This document shows positions 4,721 to 5,241 of a stretch of 5,241 nt of DNA, in pieces. Made by a program: the position numbers and the translations under genes. The DNA is taken from the NCBI GenBank assembly GCA_017995275.1, contig JAGOJE010000083.1:1-5241 (forward strand). Reading direction: 5' to 3'. Within the stretch, counting starts at the first letter, position 1. The number at the start of each line of letters is the position of its first letter. Under the pieces are notes generated by a model that worked only from the letters and a program-made list of their open reading frames with translations, did not search any database and was not told the DNA's origin. This DNA is from Rickettsiaceae bacterium. GTDB taxonomy: Bacteria; Pseudomonadota; Alphaproteobacteria; Rickettsiales; Rickettsiaceae.

Positions 4721-5241
4721 CTTTTCAACCTCCAAAAGATGGACAACCTATAGAATGTAAATTATTTGATCCAAAACTCCATAAATTTAAAATTGTAGCA
4801 CTTGATAATCTGGCTAATTCTAAGGAACTAGATTGTATTAAACATCCTCCTACTGTAACAAATGAAGACCAAAAGAAAATCCTCCAAGCTTTAAATGGAA
4901 AAGGATGCGAAGTGCCAAGAATATCAAATCAAGATAAGATTGATCAATATTTGGCAAATCCAGCCCGCACCAAAAAAGAAGGATTTAAGATTTTAGGTGA
5001 AATTATTTCTTGTGATAATGATAATTTGTGTCAATATTATTTGTTCAAATATATGCAAGGCCGTGATAGTAATAACCCAATTGGTTTAGCTTCATTCACT
5101 ATAAAAGATATTAAACATGGTATTCATGCAGGGTCTGTTACACGTATAACTGGGATAATTTTGAAGGTTTTTGAACGAAAACCTACCACTATTTCTGATT
5201 TGGAGATTCGTGATTTTATCAAGACTCAATCATCAATGGGT
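4717..5241 (+). CDS. Continuation of the glycosyltransferase gene in the -1 frame (partial)
   Basis: This frame is open for 175 codons from 4717 to the window edge, and already open from 4660, the previous stop in the frame being TAA at 4657-4659. The protein begins IAFQPPKDGQPIECKLFDP and later reads GFKILGEIISCDNDNLC. Composition is ordinary for a coding region in this genome. It cannot easily be a separate gene: the first ATG in frame is at 5053 and no ribosome binding site or start codon lies near the junction. It therefore reads as the second half of the glycosyltransferase protein, giving a product of over 450 residues. I do not recognise a domain in this part; it could be a C-terminal glycosyltransferase subdomain, a localisation domain or a second effector domain. 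It is truncated only by the end of the window. If the A9 shift is not corrected, this half is untranslated and the gene is a pseudogene. Confidence 0.6.
   Translation, partial: MAFQPPKDGQPIECKLFDPKLHKFKIVALDNLANSKELDCIKHPPTVTNEDQKKILQALNGKGCEVPRISNQDKIDQYLANPARTKKEGFKILGEIISCDNDNLCQYYLFKYMQGRDSNNPIGLASFTIKDIKHGIHAGSVTRITGIILKVFERKPTTISDLEIRDFIKTQSSMG

Noticed and set aside
4708..4738. Classical -1 ribosomal frameshift cassette (slippery site, spacer and stimulatory stem)
   Set aside because: The heptamer and 6-base spacing fit, but the only stem has one G-C pair and an 8-base loop, and no upstream Shine-Dalgarno stimulator is seen. Transcriptional slippage or mutation is a better first explanation, so the cassette is not claimed as such.

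Overview
The window looks like chromosomal DNA from an AT-rich, probably host-associated alphaproteobacterium of the Rickettsiales type (Midichloriaceae-like or a related endosymbiont). This rests on three things: the FtsZ sequence, whose N-terminus and GTPase core read like Rickettsia and Wolbachia FtsZ; strong A+T bias with many homopolymer runs; and ftsZ standing outside any visible dcw cell-wall cluster. The genus cannot be named from the sequence alone.

Layout, left to right. Bases 1-118 hold no recognisable gene. At 119-1027 (+) is a 302-residue, highly charged protein of unknown function with a good ribosome binding site. It converges on phaB (1118-1843, -), an NADPH-type acetoacetyl-CoA reductase of polyhydroxybutyrate synthesis, with a GC-rich hairpin between the two stop codons. 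Bases 1844-2079 separate phaB from the divergent ftsZ. They contain a 9-bp inverted repeat, a possible promoter, a possible 20-codon leader ORF and a hairpin followed by seven T. ftsZ (2080-3444, +) is followed after only 6 bases by a small HU/IHF-family gene (3451-3723, +) with a degenerate DNA-binding arm, so the two probably form one transcription unit. Bases 3724-3877 contain two perfect hairpins and a 15-bp palindrome.

The right-hand end (3878 to the window edge) is the most interesting part. It begins with a TcdA/TcdB-like (DXD, sugar-nucleotide-binding) glycosyltransferase, of the kind used as toxins or effectors by pathogens and intracellular bacteria. Its frame stops at 4720, directly after a run of nine A. 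The -1 frame is then open, without a stop, from 4660 to the end of the window (194 codons) and has no usable start codon of its own near the junction. The natural reading is one long gene of more than 450 codons, interrupted by a one-base shift at the A9 run. The shift could be corrected by transcriptional slippage or -1 ribosomal frameshifting, or it could be a recent inactivating mutation or a sequencing error.

Functionally the window joins housekeeping genes (cell division, nucleoid bending, carbon storage) to two genes with no core role evident (the unknown ORF and the glycosyltransferase). The latter two are the likely accessory or host-interaction genes.
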